Notes: generated from the sequence alone by a model not told the origin. Counted from the stretch's first letter, positions 25,588 to 38,471 are shown. The stretch is 64,000 nt of DNA from Apteryx mantelli (GCF_036417845.1 NC_089981.1:451501-515500); one strand, 5' to 3'. Translations and numbers: made by a program.

Positions 25588-27710
25588 TTTCCTTGGGAGA
25601 TGTTGTGCTGGAAGCGGGAAGGGGACCTGTGGGAAGATGGAGGCACTGTGGGATGCGTGGAGGAATACCGGGGCTATTAAGGTAGTGGGAATTCTGCATG
25701 TGTGTCCATCGCATGCCTCTCTAAGCACACGAGGTTTATCAACTGGAAATAACTGAGTATGTAATTACCTCACAGGAACAGCTTTTGGGAAAGAGGTCTT
25801 CAGATATGCATGGGGGTGAGGGCAGACTGAAATAGCAGCAGGTGGCTATGGCCCAAAACTGAAGGGGTTCAGCTGGACTTCAGGGAGAAATAAAAGAATG
25901 GTGGAAACTGAATTTAGGAGCAGAGTTAGCCAGCTACAAACGAGGGACATGTCTGCAGAGGATGCGCAAATGACTTTTCTGCAACTTCTGATTGCCTCAC
26001 AGCCTGTCATTGCTTGAAACAAGGTAAACCCTGGCCTCAGCTCAGTTCTGCCATTACGAGCATTCACAGTCTGTGTCGTTACCTGTGGAGGCTAGGTTGA
26101 GTGCCAGTCTGGACTTCCAGCTGCTTGAGCTTATCTAGGTAGTGCCCTAAACTGCGCTTCTCACGCTCGCTTCTGTCACTTGCTCCAATTACTCATTTCT
26201 TCTCCTCCTGCTATGCTGAGCCATGTCTCCTTTTAGTCCTCTCCTCCCTTCCTTTGCCTTCCCTCCATCCAGAGTCAGCGTCCTCACGCACAACCTAACC
26301 AGGCCACCACAGCGGGACCATTCTTTCCCCAAACAGCCCCTGGAGTCTTCCTCAGCTGAGTCCCTTGCTCCAGGAGCTCAGCCAGACCTTGGCACTTACT
26401 TCACAGACCCCCTCGGTGTTGGCTGTAGCCTGTCCGGCCACCAACACATACAGGTTCCCCCACCCCCTGGACTCTACCTTCTTCAGCCATGGCCTTGCAA
26501 AGGAGGCCACAGAGCTGTGCAGGGACAGCCCTGAGGAGCTGGAATTTACTGCCCGCTGCTAAGGATACAGCAAAAAACAAAGACACAATTGCCAGTTTGG
26601 GCAGGGGGCTGTTCTTCCTTCCCTGCGCCACTCCTTCAGTGACCACCTCCATTTATGCCCCACTGAAATTTTCCAGGATTCTGCTCTGTTGCGGTCTTGG
26701 CAATTTTGCTGCCATTACTTAGAAACACCATTTTTAATCTAGTTTTAGAATAAAGAACATTCTGAGGGAGCCTAGCAGGGAGGATGGAGCCCACCTGCAA
26801 TGTCAGCTGCAGGGAGGGATTATTCCCTTGCAACAGAACTACCTCAGAGCATCTTGTCTCTATGTCTGAAACACAGATGGCCACGAAAGAAAAAAGGATC
26901 GTTCTCAGCCCCATGTCTGAAGGCAGCAGCTAAGTCTGTAATTGGCCTGGGCTCATAACGAGCATCCTTAGTTGGACAGCTCAAGACCTGACAAAGCTCA
27001 TTAATCCCACTATTAGTCAAAATCAGATTGCTTTGATCGCATTACTCCAGGAACATAGTCCTGGTGTGGCATGAGAGGGCTGAACAAAGCCCTTCTCCAG
27101 ACAAACACTTGCCCCTCTGCTGCCTACATAAACCCCATAGTGACGGCTCCTCAGGTATAAGGCCGACGACCCTCGGTGGAAGCACCAGTCTGCAGGGTTA
27201 CACAATGCAGTAGCATGCACAGTGCAAAGAAGAGGCCTAAACAAATCTCAACAGCAGCATGGCATGCATAAAAAGACTTTTCCTCTCCTTCTGAGCTTTC
27301 TATTTGCTTTGAGATCCAAAGCTAGGATTCAAAAACTAGAAAAAGAAAAAAAAAACAGCCAGGAAATTGTGATAATAATGAGTGTATAGATGTAAAAGCG
27401 TGTGGCTGGGCACCAGGGGGAATGACTGCTTATTTGTCTTGTCCTGGTTGCTGCACTGTGGATCGAGATGAAACTCCAGGAGATTTCAGTTGCCCCAAAC
27501 ATCCTGACCTTTGAGAGCCTTTTGGAGAGCAAGTGCCTTTGGCAGGGCAGGAGTTTGGTAGGGAATCTGCAGTTTGAATGCAGATTGGAGACAGCTGAGA
27601 GTTGCAGGGGGGAAGTGTGCTGCAGGACTTGGCCAGAGCGAGGCCTCTGAAGTGACAGAGGGAGAGAGACTCTCCTGGCCGGCCAAGAGGGCCAGGGCTA
27701 AATTTGGCAT

Positions 27711-28300
27711 ATGGCATATGACCGTTATGTTGCAATATGTCATCCACTGCAGTACATGAATCTTGTGAGTATGAAACTGTGTGCTCACCTAGCCACTGGC
27801 ACCTGGATAGCAGGATTTTTGAATCCTCTGTTACACACACCTTTCATTTTTACACTCCTTTTCTGTAATTCTAATAAAGTTGACCAATATTACTGTGATA
27901 TTCCCCCTGTGCTGGCCCTCTCCTGCCTCCTACTCACACCAGGGAACTGGTAATTCTCACAGTTGCTGGGGTCCTGGGAGGCAGCGCCCTTCTGGTCACG
28001 CTGATCTCATATGTCTCTAGCCTCTTGACTGTCCTGTGCAAGAACTCGCTGAGGGCAGGCACACCACTTTCTCTCACTTCATAGTGGTATGCCTTTTCTA
28101 TGGGAACACCATCTGCACGTATGTACGGACTTCCTCCAGCTACTCACCCAATCAGGATAGGATCGTTTCCATGCTCTGTAGCAAAATTGGAGCAGTATTT
28201 TATATGATGTCATCCCCATGCTAAATCTCTTGATCCACAGCCTGAGAAACACAGGTGGAAAGGATGCTCTGATGTCAGCTGTCACTGTGCACCTATCTAG
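27711..28300 (+). pseudogene. OR pseudogene fragment cut by the palindrome edge
   Basis: The sequence starts exactly at the arm edge, inside the codons for MAYDRYVAIC after TM3, so the N-terminal third of the receptor is absent. It continues NKVDQYYCDIPPVLALSC, then changes frame several times through SHFIVVCLFYG (about 28,075) and PNQDRIVSMLC to a TM7-like PMLNLLIHSLRN (about 28,213-28,250). CR1-derived sequence follows. The right-arm counterpart retains the missing 5' part, which shows this copy was truncated by the duplication event. At least three frameshifts are shared with that counterpart, so the gene was already dead before it was copied. Confidence 0.88.
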
Positions 28301-29455
28301 CCTGAACTTCATCAGTTTCTCTAGGAGGATGTCATGAGAGACTGTGTCAAAAACCTTGTTGCAACTGAGGTAAACAAGTACCTCTCCTCTCCCCTCACCC
28401 ACCAAGCCAATCATCTCCTCAGAGCAGGCTGTCAGCTTTGTTAAGCAGAGTTTTCCCCTCATAAAGCCATCCTGTCTACCTCCAGCCTATCACCTTTCCT
28501 TCACATGTCCAGAAATGATGTCCAGGATTAGTTGCTCCATCACCATCCTAGGGATTGAGGTGAGGCTGACTGGCTTGTAGTTCCCTGAATCCTCCTCCTT
28601 GCCCTTCTTGAAGGTAGCAGGGGCATTTGCTCTCTTGCAGTCCTTGGGAATCTCTCCTGTACACTTCCTTTTTAGGTTTGAGGTCAGCCAGGAGCTCCTT
28701 GTTCATCCACATAGGCCTCTTGCTACCTTTGCTTGATTTCCTGCTTGTTGGAATGGACTATTCTTGAGCTTAGAGGAGGTGATCCTTGAATATCAGCCAG
28801 CTGTCTTGGACCCCTCTTCCCTCCAGGACCATATCATATGGAATCCTTCCCGAGCAGGCCAAATTCTCTTCTCCTGAAGCCCAGGGTATTGATCCTGCTT
28901 TTTGCCCTCTGCTCCCTCCTCACAGGATCCTCAACTCACTATTTTGTGGTCACTGCAGCTAAGACTGCCCCCGACTTCCACATCTCCAATCAGTCCTTCC
29001 TTGTTTGCATGTATGAGATCCAGAGTGCCTCTCCTCCTCAGCTCCTTGATCACCTGTGTTAGAAAGCTGTCATCAATGCACTCCATAAACTCCCTGGATT
29101 TCTTGTGCCCTACTCTGTTGTCCAGCCAGCCAATATCAGGGTGGTTGAAGCTCATAGGACCAGGGCCTGTGGACATAAACTTTATTCCAGTTCTCTGAAG
29201 AATGCCTCACCTATTTCTTCTTCCTGAAGAGATTGTCTACAGCAGACACCCATTACATGGTCACCCATGCTGGTCTGCCCCCCAGTCCTGACCCACGAGC
29301 TCTCAGCTGGTCCCTCACCTGTCCCCACAGAGAGCTCCATGCATTCCAGCTGCTCATTCAAGTATTTCTCTTCACACTTGAAACAGATTGCATTTTAAGC
29401 AAGAGCCTAAATTTTGTCAAATTTAACTTAATGGCTTCAAGGAAGTGCTTCAGCT
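28286..29455 (-). mobile_element. Old CR1 LINE fragment (endonuclease and RT parts)
   Basis: On the minus strand this reads as CR1 ORF2. It runs from NEQLECMELSVGTGEG and EEEIGEAFFREL through FNHPDIGWLDN and RRRGTLDLIHANKEGL to LSCSDHKIV of the endonuclease. RT pieces then follow: GNYKPVSLTSIPRMVMEQLI, FMRGKLCLTKLTA and KVFDTVSHDILLEKLMKF. Frames are interrupted and much of the RT is missing, so it is inactive. It abuts the OR pseudogene 3' end and is duplicated in the right arm (about 60,361-61,530). Confidence 0.85.
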
Positions 29456-29474
29456 GCTGCCTTGTACATCATAC

Positions 29475-30414
29475 CACAGAATCACAGAATCGCTGAGGTT
29501 GGAAGGGACCTCTGAAGATCATCTAGTCCAACCCCCCTGCTCCAGCAGGGTCACCTAGAGCACATTGCACAGGATTGCATCCAGGCGCATTTTGAATATC
29601 TCCAGAGAAGGAGACTCCACCACCTCTCTGGGCAACCTGTTCCAGGGCTCTGTCACCCTCACAGTGAAAAAGTTTTTCCTCATGTTCAGATGGAAGTGTC
29701 TGTGTTTCAGTTTGTGCCCGTTGCCTCACGTCCTGTCGCTCGGCACCACTGAAAAGAGTCTGGTCCCATCCTCTCGACATCCTCCCTTCAGATACTTGTA
29801 CACATTGATAAGATCTCCTCTCAGCCTTCTCTTCTCCAAGCTAAACAGGCACAGCTCTCTCAGCCTTTCCTTCTAAGAGAGATGCTCCAGTCCCCTAATC
29901 ATCTTTGTAGCCCTTCGCTGCACTTGCTCCAGTAGTGCCACATCCCTCTTGTACTGGGGAGCCCAGAACTGGACGCAGTACTCCAGATGGGGCCTCAGCA
30001 GGGCTGAGTAGAGGGGGAGAATCACCTCCCTCCACCTGCTGGCAACACTCTTCCTCATGCACCCCAGGATACCATTGGCCTTCTTGGCCACAAGGGCACA
30101 ATGCTGCCTCATGCTTAACTTGGTGTCCACCAGCACTCCCAGGTCCTTCTCCGCAGAGCTGCTTTCCAGCAGGTCAACCCCCAACCTGTACTGGTGCGTG
30201 GGGTTATTCCTCCCCAGGTGCAGGACCCTGCACTTGCCTTTGTTGAACTTCATGAGGTTCCTCTCCGCCCACCTCTCCAGCCTGTCCAAGTCTCTCTGAA
30301 TGGCAGCACAGCCCTCTGGTGTATCGGCCACTCCTCCCAGTTTTGTATCGTCAGCAAACTTGCTGAGGGTGCACTCTGTCCCATTCAACTTCATTCATAC
30401 CCATTCAACTTCAT
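29475..30414 (-). mobile_element. CR1 LINE, 5'-truncated 3' part (left arm)
   Basis: Minus-strand CR1 with the RT FADD motif ([12 protein letters not shown]), the usual C-terminal blocks ([53 protein letters not shown]) and a 3' UTR ending in the octamer-type tail near 29,475. The frame is open for 173 codons; one in-frame stop (the TAG of LS*KERLREL) separates it from the last part. It is younger than the neighbouring CR1 fragment. Its 5' end carries two copies of a 15-base ATGAAGTTGAATGGG motif 20 bases apart. It lies just beyond the TRIM gene's stop codon, within about 50 bases, and may have removed the native 3' UTR. Confidence 0.95.
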
Positions 30415-30461
30415 CTGCAACATCTAAGTTGATTGTAGAGAGGGGCACACTATTTCTGTGC

Positions 30462-33400
30462 TCATCCTGCACCACAGGTGTCTGCCTCCTGACAATATAG
30501 AGAAAGAAGATTGAAATCAATATTCAGAGATATTACATCCCCGCTGTTGAAGGGACCCATGTCTGTACTTACCAACAGTTCTAAGAGACACTCACAGACA
30601 CCAAGCAGCAGTGGGGTGAAGGGGGTGGTCATGGCCACATATTTTTCATTCCATCGACGCACCCTCCAGTAGCCCATCTCCTGCTTGGGGTCCTCTGCAT
30701 GGCAGCTGGCAGACTCATAACAGACACCCAGGGCCCAGTGGGTTTTGTCTCCTACTTCAGCCTCCCAGTAGTGGCAGCCTGATGAATAGGCAGATGATCC
30801 CAGCACACAGGGGTAAGTGGTGAAACGCCGAGAGCTGTGTGGCAGCTCCTGGGGCATGTCAGTGAAATAAACACTCTTGAGATTCTCCGAGAGCACCACA
30901 CTGGCATGAGCTGTCTGAGGGTCCGGAGACACATCTCCTTTGGCAGAGCAGAGACTATGAGAAAGCAGGGAAAACCAAGGGGGAGGGAGCAATGGATTCA
31001 CACACCACAAATGAGCTCTCAGGTCCGTTCATTGGGTTCACCAACAAGACAACCATTTAAATGAGAAGAGTCAAGTCTAGTCACTTCAACATTTTTAACC
31101 AGGCCTAGACATACAGGTGAATTCAGAATGCCAAACAGAAGACACTTTTCAGAGCCAAGGACTGGACTCAAGTCCCAGACCTAGGTCTCTATATAGCTTG
31201 ACTACCAGTGTACTTCTTCAGCATCTTCTTAAGCTGAAATAACAGCCTAGGGAAACAGGCCATTGCCCTCTTCAGCTCAAGAGGGACAGAAGGTAGCTCC
31301 AGGTTCTTAAGTGTTTCATACCTAAGGAAAGAAGTGACCTCATCTAGCAATCAAATCAATCACAGTGTCTAGAAGATGCCATTCCCTAGTACAAAACACA
31401 GCAGCTGTTTCTAGGAATTATTGCTATGCTAAGGTTGAAATGCTGGAAGCTTACCAAAAGCCTATATTCCCACTGAGAAACCATGAGAGGAAAAAATTAA
31501 GGGGAAGAAGCTGACAGTTCATATATATTGGGATTTGGCCCAGAGTCAGTATAACTATCCTGGTCTGAGAAAAGGCAAAGGATGGAACTGACCACCAATA
31601 TATCAGGTTTTATCTTCCAGGGGTATCATTCTATTACAGTGCAATGCAGCCAGTCTGCTAGCACTGCACTGAAATACTGGCATGGCATTAATCCCAGAAG
31701 AAAGGAGCACTCCTACCAAGCAATTGCATCTTCAACTACTAACGGCTCCTTCCCTATCCCTGCCCCTCCCCTCCCCTCCCCTCCCCTCCCCTCCCCTCCC
31801 AAACAGGAAGAGGAATAGGGTACATCACCTCTGCAGGACACTCTGCATGTCCTAGAAAAGGAGAGGGAAGACAGTAAGTCAGATCCCACCAACCCCCCCC
31901 CCCCCATCAGCATAAATATTGTAGGGTGTGTCTGCATGCCCAGCAATCCTTTTGCCTGTTAGTGATGGGCTTTATCTAACCCAGGTGTCATTAATTCTGC
32001 TAATTATTTGGGGGAAATGGAAAGAAAGGCAGCACTTGTAAGGTCTGGCTCATGACATCTGGATGAGTCACACCCCATTTTTATCCTTTGAGTATAAAGT
32101 CTTGCTTTCCAAGGTGGAGACCTACCATGACTAAGTTTAAAGCTCAGCCTTTTCCTCACCTCACCAAGAAAGATCAAAGTCATGTTGCTCTCAGCTAGAC
32201 CACATGGAAGAGATTAAACAGGGAGATCCAGGGCTCCTGGTTGCAGAGGGCCATACAGATTAATAGTGACCTCTAAAAATGCAAGGCAGAGCTTCACCCC
32301 TGCCCCAGAGAAAGCGACTGCCACAAGAGCTTCTTTGAAAGGCTGTGATCCACACATTGGTGGTAGGAAAAGCCCCAGCATACAAACCTTGAGCACCCCT
32401 GCTCTGGACTCCAGGCATCTTTCCATGTCCACCATGAGGGTGTTGAGAGAGCAGCACTGCTCCGAGAGGTGTGCTGTGGTGGTCTTCAGCCTCCCCAGCA
32501 TCTCAATCTCTTCTGCTCTCAGGCAATGCAACTGCTGGTCCTCCTCTTGCTCCAGGAAGGAGCGCAGCTCCTCAAAGTCACAGGTAATGCGCTTATGACA
32601 GTTCCACACTGACTCCTGTGGGACAGAGAAGTCACCAGGAGATTAGAGAGCATCTCCCAGCTGGGGACTGACCTGAGGCAACACCCCCAGGGAAGGGAAG
32701 AGCCCCTCTTGTCAACTCTTCTGAGCTCACCACACCATTCCAGTTCACTCCAGCTGGGTGGGCCTAAAGAGAAGGCCCCTACCCCACTCCTCCCAGCTCT
32801 GCCCCTTCTTCCACTTACTCTCAGCTCTTTGGGCTTTTTCTCCTCCATGGATAAATGTTCCTTCAAATCCTTTGCTTTTCTGCCCAGATGCTCCACGCAA
32901 GCTTGTAGCTTATCCTGGAGAGGGAAGGGCAAGAGATTCTACTCAGGCAAAATGGTCCAAGGCATCAGATGCTGAAGCAGCACTGAGAAGGCTTGGATCA
33001 TACCAGTTGAGAATCATATACCAATTGATCTGACATGTCACTTCACGGACTTTGCTTTCATGGGGTGTCAATTATAAATTCCAGCAATCCTCTGGCTATT
33101 CACACTGAACATCTGCATCAGGTACTACACAGAGTGTTTCTGGGTTAAAGTTCTGAACACCTGTGTGTACAGCAGCAATACAGGTTACAATATTCCTCTG
33201 CCTTCAAAATTTAGCTTCTGAACAGCAGCTAGAAGTGCAGACAAGGAGTCAAAGCAAGATAGTTCTACACTGTATAGATTAACTTTTTCTAGGGAGTCAA
33301 TCACCAGAGCAACTTTCCAGGAAACCTACTGTATCTCTGAATCAAAATGGAACTTCTGACTCCACCCTCAGATATGGGACAGCAGGAATTACTCAGTGGA

Positions 33401-34938
33401 ACACCACAAATTTTGCTCTAACACTCCCTCCTGCCTCTGAAAACGACTAATCGAATCCTAAGTTGTGATTCCGAGGGAAAAAAAAAAAAGAATGGGGGGG
33501 GGGCCCCTGAAAAATGCCTCCAACATTTTGGATGCAACTTGTGCAGACACCTTTGCTGGGATTCTGTCCAAGATTAAGACATCTAAATTTAGATGAATTA
33601 GATGCCTAAATTCCACTAGATGTCAGTATAGTCACAGGAGTATTCTAGAAAGCTAATTAGCTGACTATGCATCTACTGTCCGGTGAAGTGAATAAGCACA
33701 TTTGTCAGACTGTTGGTTCTAGCCACCAACACAGCTAGCTCAATTGGTTGAGGTTGCCTCAGAGGGTGAACCACACATCCCACTCAGCTGCTGGAATGTT
33801 TCTTCAGCTTCAAGATGGAGAGCCCGTGAGCAGTAACATCAGTTTCTGATGTCGGAATCATTACTGTAGTTTTGGGTGGTCTCACCTCAAGCTGGCCATG
33901 AGGTATAGGTACATTTCTACATACAGCTGCCTTAGTTCCTGTTCCTCCTTGCTCTATCCGTTAGACTCCAGTTTCTTTACTGGATCATAGAAACAAAACC
34001 CTGAGCCCCCAGCACGTACCCTCCTCCTTCTGTAGCAGCGACTGTCTTTCTCCTCCCTGTTTGCAGAGAAGAGCGGAATCTACTAATAAGTTCTGCTCCG
34101 CTGCTTAGAGCGGGTAGGAGCCAGTAGTCATTGGGCCTACACTCAGCTCTTATGCCTAGATTAAACTCCTTCCCAGAACTGGGGAGGCCCTACATCCTCT
34201 TTCATAATCTACTCATGTTCTGATCCCTAGGCTCCGCTTCCAAACTGTGGTGCTTGAATACAAATTTCTCTAGAGTTTCTCTGGTCACCAGCACCCTTTT
34301 GAAATATTTAGCGTCAAAGTCAAACTAGAGATGCAACACTTGTTCCCAGACTGTTCTGCTGCATTCCTGTGACTTAACAAGTATTGGTGGGTCTGAACTG
34401 CCCTACTTCCTTACTTAGGATGAGATGGTTAGAAGTTTAAAGACTGGAGTGGAATGCCAGGTATCTCAAACCCTGTGAAGGAAATGCTTTCTAGCAGTAC
34501 CTCCGGGAGATACCACTTGCTTACCTTGTGTTTTTTGAGGGCTTCATCCAGGGGCCCTCCTGTATGAGCGAGATGGCCGTGGGAGACTGCACACACCACA
34601 CACATGGCTTCCTGGTCCTCCTTGCAGAAGAGATTGATGACCTCATGGTGCCGGCAGCAGAGCTTCTCGTTCTGCATCTTTTCCTTGACAAAAGGCAACT
34701 GCCGGGCTGTCTCCACTATGCTGGCCAGCTGCCGGTTGGGGTACATGACTTGCTGAGCACAAACATGCTGACACATTGGGCAGCTGAAGTCCTTGACCAC
34801 TGGCTCCCAGCAGTGGGTGATGCAGGCTCTACACAAGCTGTGGCCACCAGGAATCATGACAGGGTCCTGCAGGTAGTCAAGACAGATGGAGCAAGTGGTG
34901 TCTATGTTAAGGACCTCCAAATGACTGAGGCAAGCCAT
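30462..34938 (-). CDS. TRIM-family RING/B-box/coiled-coil/B30.2 gene (left arm copy)
   Basis: Six coding exons on the minus strand: 34,525-34,938; 32,819-32,914; 32,388-32,615; 31,829-31,851; 31,206-31,321; 30,462-30,937. The sizes (414, 96, 228, 23, 116 and 476 bases) match the classic TRIM class IV exon pattern, phases agree at every junction, and the joined frame is 450 codons plus stop. Residues 16-56 form the RING, 94-126 B-box 2, then coiled coil, then PRY-SPRY with SENLKSVYF and YWEAEVGDKTHWALGV. The RING lacks its third zinc ligand: Gly replaces Cys at residue 31 (IPGGHSLC). The SPRY C-terminus departs from the family after TPLLLGV. TRIM proteins are usually cytoplasmic E3 ligases in innate immunity or protein turnover; ligase activity here is doubtful. 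It resembles the TRIM7/27/39 group, but I would not assign an orthologue. It differs from the right copy only in noncoding positions. Confidence 0.85.
31763..31800. repeat. (CCCCT)n repeat in TRIM intron 4 (left arm)
   Basis: About seven CCCCT units on the plus strand. These are GGGGA repeats in the TRIM transcript, beginning about 28 bases after the 23-base exon 4. They could form a G-quadruplex in the pre-mRNA. Confidence 0.95.
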
Positions 34939-35314
34939 TGGTGGTAGTGCTATGAGATGGGCACAGACTTCGGGAGACAGTTCCTATATCCTGATATAGG
35001 AACAGTCACCTGGAGAAAAAAAAAGAAAAAGAAAAAAAAGAAAACCACACCACAGAGCAAATAGATCACATACATGCATTATTCACCATGTGGACTCAAG
35101 GAAGCCTAAGAATCAGGCCTCACAGATATTCTCTCCTAGCTTGAGTGAGGAGAGAAGACTAGAGAAAAGACATGGGTTATGTAACCCAGACACCTGGTTC
35201 AGCTTCCTTGTCCTGTTCCTCACTGACCAAGGCAAGCAGTAATTTAAGTAACAAGCATTTATTGAATTCCCCAATACCTTGCAGGAGAAGGAGTTCTTTC
35301 CCCATATCAGAAAT

Positions 35315-35329
35315 GGGGGGGGGGGGGGG
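35315..35329. repeat. G15 homopolymer, length differs between arms
   Basis: Fifteen G here, against 20 C at the mirror site 54,482-54,501. This is the only length difference found between the palindrome arms. Homopolymers of this size are prone to both real slippage and sequencing error. Confidence 0.9.
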
Positions 35330-36270
35330 TTGAAGGCAGGCTGGAAATAGCATGCATGTTAGCAAGCATAGTAGTACTGAATATTTCTGCTCTGTCACCT
35401 ACGTACAGACTTTTTCCCTTGAACTCAGTACATGGGGACTAGACACACAGAGAAACAGAAATGAGAGGTCCCACTTTCATACATAGCCCATTGAAGCCAG
35501 TCTGGAAGAGGACTTATTAAAAGATAGCCCAGGCCTCATGGCATAGACTAAATAGACTAGCTTCCCCCTCTCACTGTTTACACATGGTGCTTAGAAGATG
35601 AAAAATTCCAATGCAAACAAGTTTTTCAACAAAGAAAACATTTTTCATCCAGAGGGTGACAAAACGCTGGGACAGAAGCCTAGAGAGACTGTGAAACCTT
35701 CATACTTGGAGACAGGGAAAAACCAGCTGGATAAGACCTTTAATGTCTTAATCTAATTAGGCCTACTTTGAGCAAAAGACTAAATTAGGAGACCTACAGA
35801 GAACTCATCGAACATAAACTAGTCCACAATTTCCCAACCCTGTAGATCTCCACTTCAAAAAAGAAAAAGCATGCTACAGTTGAAGGAAATCAACAGGAGC
35901 AGAACACCCCTAGACAGACCGAAAAAGAACAAGTCTAACCAAGTAAGACCTCTTGATAAAATTTTAAAAGCTAGAAGCACTACGAGTTAGGCATTCAGGG
36001 CATCTAAGCTTTTTGGTCACAACACTACCTTACCAAGGATAACTTCCAAGCTAAAGAATTTGTTAGGCAATACACATCCCAGGTGAACTGCCACAGACCT
36101 TTGCTTTCAGCAGCTAGAGAACAATTCCCACTCTTCTCCTTTACAGAAAAAAACACAGATGTGGCTAACAATGGCATTTATATAGGAGCAACAGCTGTGA
36201 TTGCCACCCACATGCCCTTTCCTACCTCACCCTATGAGTATGAATATGAACCATATTAGTTTGTGGTTTT

Positions 36271-38471
36271 AGGGATTAGTCATGGAATCTCTCTCCTTTC
36301 CCTCTGCGTTGGATGTATATTCCCTGAGATGTTGCAGAAATCCTCTGCGCCCTCCAGGGTGACCCCTTCATTGATGTTAGGAGAAACAGTGCAGGTTTCC
36401 TTGACTGCAGAAGCAACTTTGACACGTGTGGTATGGTCAGAAATACAAGCTTATTGTCCTGTTCCAGGCTGTGTTGATCAGATTCAGGACTAATCAACAG
36501 GTACCCACAAGCAGCTCTAATGTCATTAGCTTATATTTCTCTTTCCTCTCTTCCCCTCCCAACTATGCTTTCCCTTTTGACTCCTGTTTTGCTCGTTTCA
36601 CGCCTGTATTTGCTATTTATATGATTATGTTGATAAGTGTAGCCTTCCTGAGCAACTTTGCTAAGACAGCAATCCTATTTCACTGTCTTTCAATATCCTT
36701 CACCCATGGGGAGTTCCTGACATGCCTCTTTCACTCTCTGTAATGTCCAGCAGTTTCTCATGTTTTTATCCTATTAGTGTAACCTCGGGTCATGGATAGC
36801 CATCTGCCTGCATACCTTAACACTTCTCCACTTAAAGGTAATATCAAAAGGAACTGCCCATTCCCCCTCTCTCCGAGTGCCTAACTGGGTCTCTTGTGGT
36901 GCCTCCCTATATGAATTGCTCCCATGGGGGTGGGAGACTGACTCTACTGGTCATTAACCATGAGTGCGCAAGGAGCTGCAGTCTGACCTCCTGACATGGA
37001 TGGCACCACCATGACCTTTTAGAGGCAGTACAGCATGTACGCGCTAAAGCACTGTCAATTACACTTCCTTAAGAGTAATAGTCCATGCAAAAAGTTCTGG
37101 TTCTTTGGCTCTGATGTGCACTCCATATCTCCCCAGCCACAGAGCCATGGGATACTGACAGCTGGGTGCAATGCTTTTGTTATCTCATGGGATCATGCAG
37201 CTAGAGTGAGTCCTCATTTTGCCTGTAGGCTCAGGTCCCTGAGATGTTGCAGATGTGATCGGGCTCCTGCAGGCCTGGGCAGTCCTCTTTGGTAGTCCTT
37301 TCTGCGAGCAGGTCTATGTTGATTGTCAAGTGACCCTGCAGTGTAGAAAGCCAGAGCAAGGCCACTTCTTGATTATTAAAAGTCAGTTTCAGTTCAATGC
37401 AGTTTGTCACATCAGCTGGTGTTAAGTATTTGCATGCAAGTCCTTGGGCCATTGCTGTTCCATTTTTTCAGGCAATGCCTGTGCTACTTTCCCAGCGCAC
37501 TCAACCACTTAGAGTAAATCATTGTCTGCGCCTGGCTCGGAGGTTGTATGCTGAGGTGAGGTATACACTTTGCCTCCATAAGTTTCCTAAACCTCCCCTC
37601 CTCTTTTCCTCCTTTGATTAGTCCCAAACCAGAGAGAGGGGTCAGATATGCACTTGCACTCACCCAGGTGGGCTGGATGCAGTTTGGGTAAACAGATCAG
37701 GACAAGCCCTGGGTGAATCCAAGCGTGATTCTGAAATCTGTTGAGGTGGCATTCAGTACCACTGGGGCCTCTGAGTGTGTTTGCCAGCACCATTTTGCTT
37801 TTTCCCATTTTTGTCCTGTTTGCTGCATGATAACATTCTCCAAAGGTATCTATGGTGAAGATGACTGATTTCCCCTGGTGATGCCCACACCATTACAATT
37901 AAAAATTAGTTGACCTTGATCTACCCCTTTGTAGTCCCAGTGGCTGCCCCTAGACTACGCACCTCCCAGGTTTGTAGGACCCCTTTATGGTATCATTAAG
38001 AAGTATGCAGAATCTAGACTCTGCTATGGCACTGATGTTGAGTAAAAGCCCATCATCTTTTATGTACCAAGCCCAGTTGTTTTGGTCTTCTGCTGCTAGC
38101 AACTTTCCCCGGTTTGTTATAAGGCTTCTATTTTAAACCATGTTATTGTTGAAACCTCTATTTCATTATCTGCTGTTTCCCACACTATCTCCTGCAGTTG
38201 CCCTGGGGGATGGCATAGGAATCTCTTCTTAGAATTGGACTTTCCTAATGGGATCCATGGGGAGCTTGGTAGCGGCTGGGTGGGGCCCAGTTGCCATTCC
38301 TGGTTGGCTTGTTGGGGAGCCCTGAGCACAGGCATGAGCAATGATCCAGTCTCCCCAGGTACACATCCTCTTACGTAAAGGATGAAGCCTGAAAAAAGGC
38401 TCATTCTCACCCACCAGCTAACCTGAAGGTTCCCCCATGCCACCAAGCTACCAGTCTCTGTTTTCACTGTG
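36271..38471 (-). mobile_element. Possible retrovirus-like fossil (left arm)
   Basis: The minus strand holds a series of short open stretches with an envelope-like flavour: Cys-rich and N-glycosylation-like motifs such as CPGLQEPDHICNIS and DVTNCIELKLTFNNQEV. No LTR, gag or pol is recognised and the ends are not defined. If real, it is old and heavily broken. It could equally be unclassified noncoding DNA. Confidence 0.22.

Larger units (their letters stand above)
21246..27710. other. Intergenic region up to the palindrome edge
   Basis: No gene is supported. Present are a pyrimidine homopolymer junction (C-run then T-run, about 23,059-23,081), a pair of diverged direct repeats (24,202-24,283 and 24,854-24,935) and a (GATT)n tract. 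A GC-richer patch at about 26,220-26,720 has overlapping short frames but no recognised domain. The last 300 bases before 27,711 show no similarity to the OR sequence that begins abruptly at 27,711. Confidence 0.45.

Noticed and set aside
26220-26730. Proline-rich overlapping frames in a GC-richer patch
   Set aside because: Several frames on both strands are open at once, which is typical of GC-rich noncoding DNA; no domain was recognised.
27430-27840. 136-codon minus frame across the left palindrome edge
   Set aside because: It crosses the junction between unrelated flank and the antisense of an OR, so it cannot be an old gene.
29935-30299. Plus-strand frames opposite the left CR1
   Set aside because: Antisense shadows of the CR1 RT region; the minus-strand frame carries the FADD motif and CR1 blocks.
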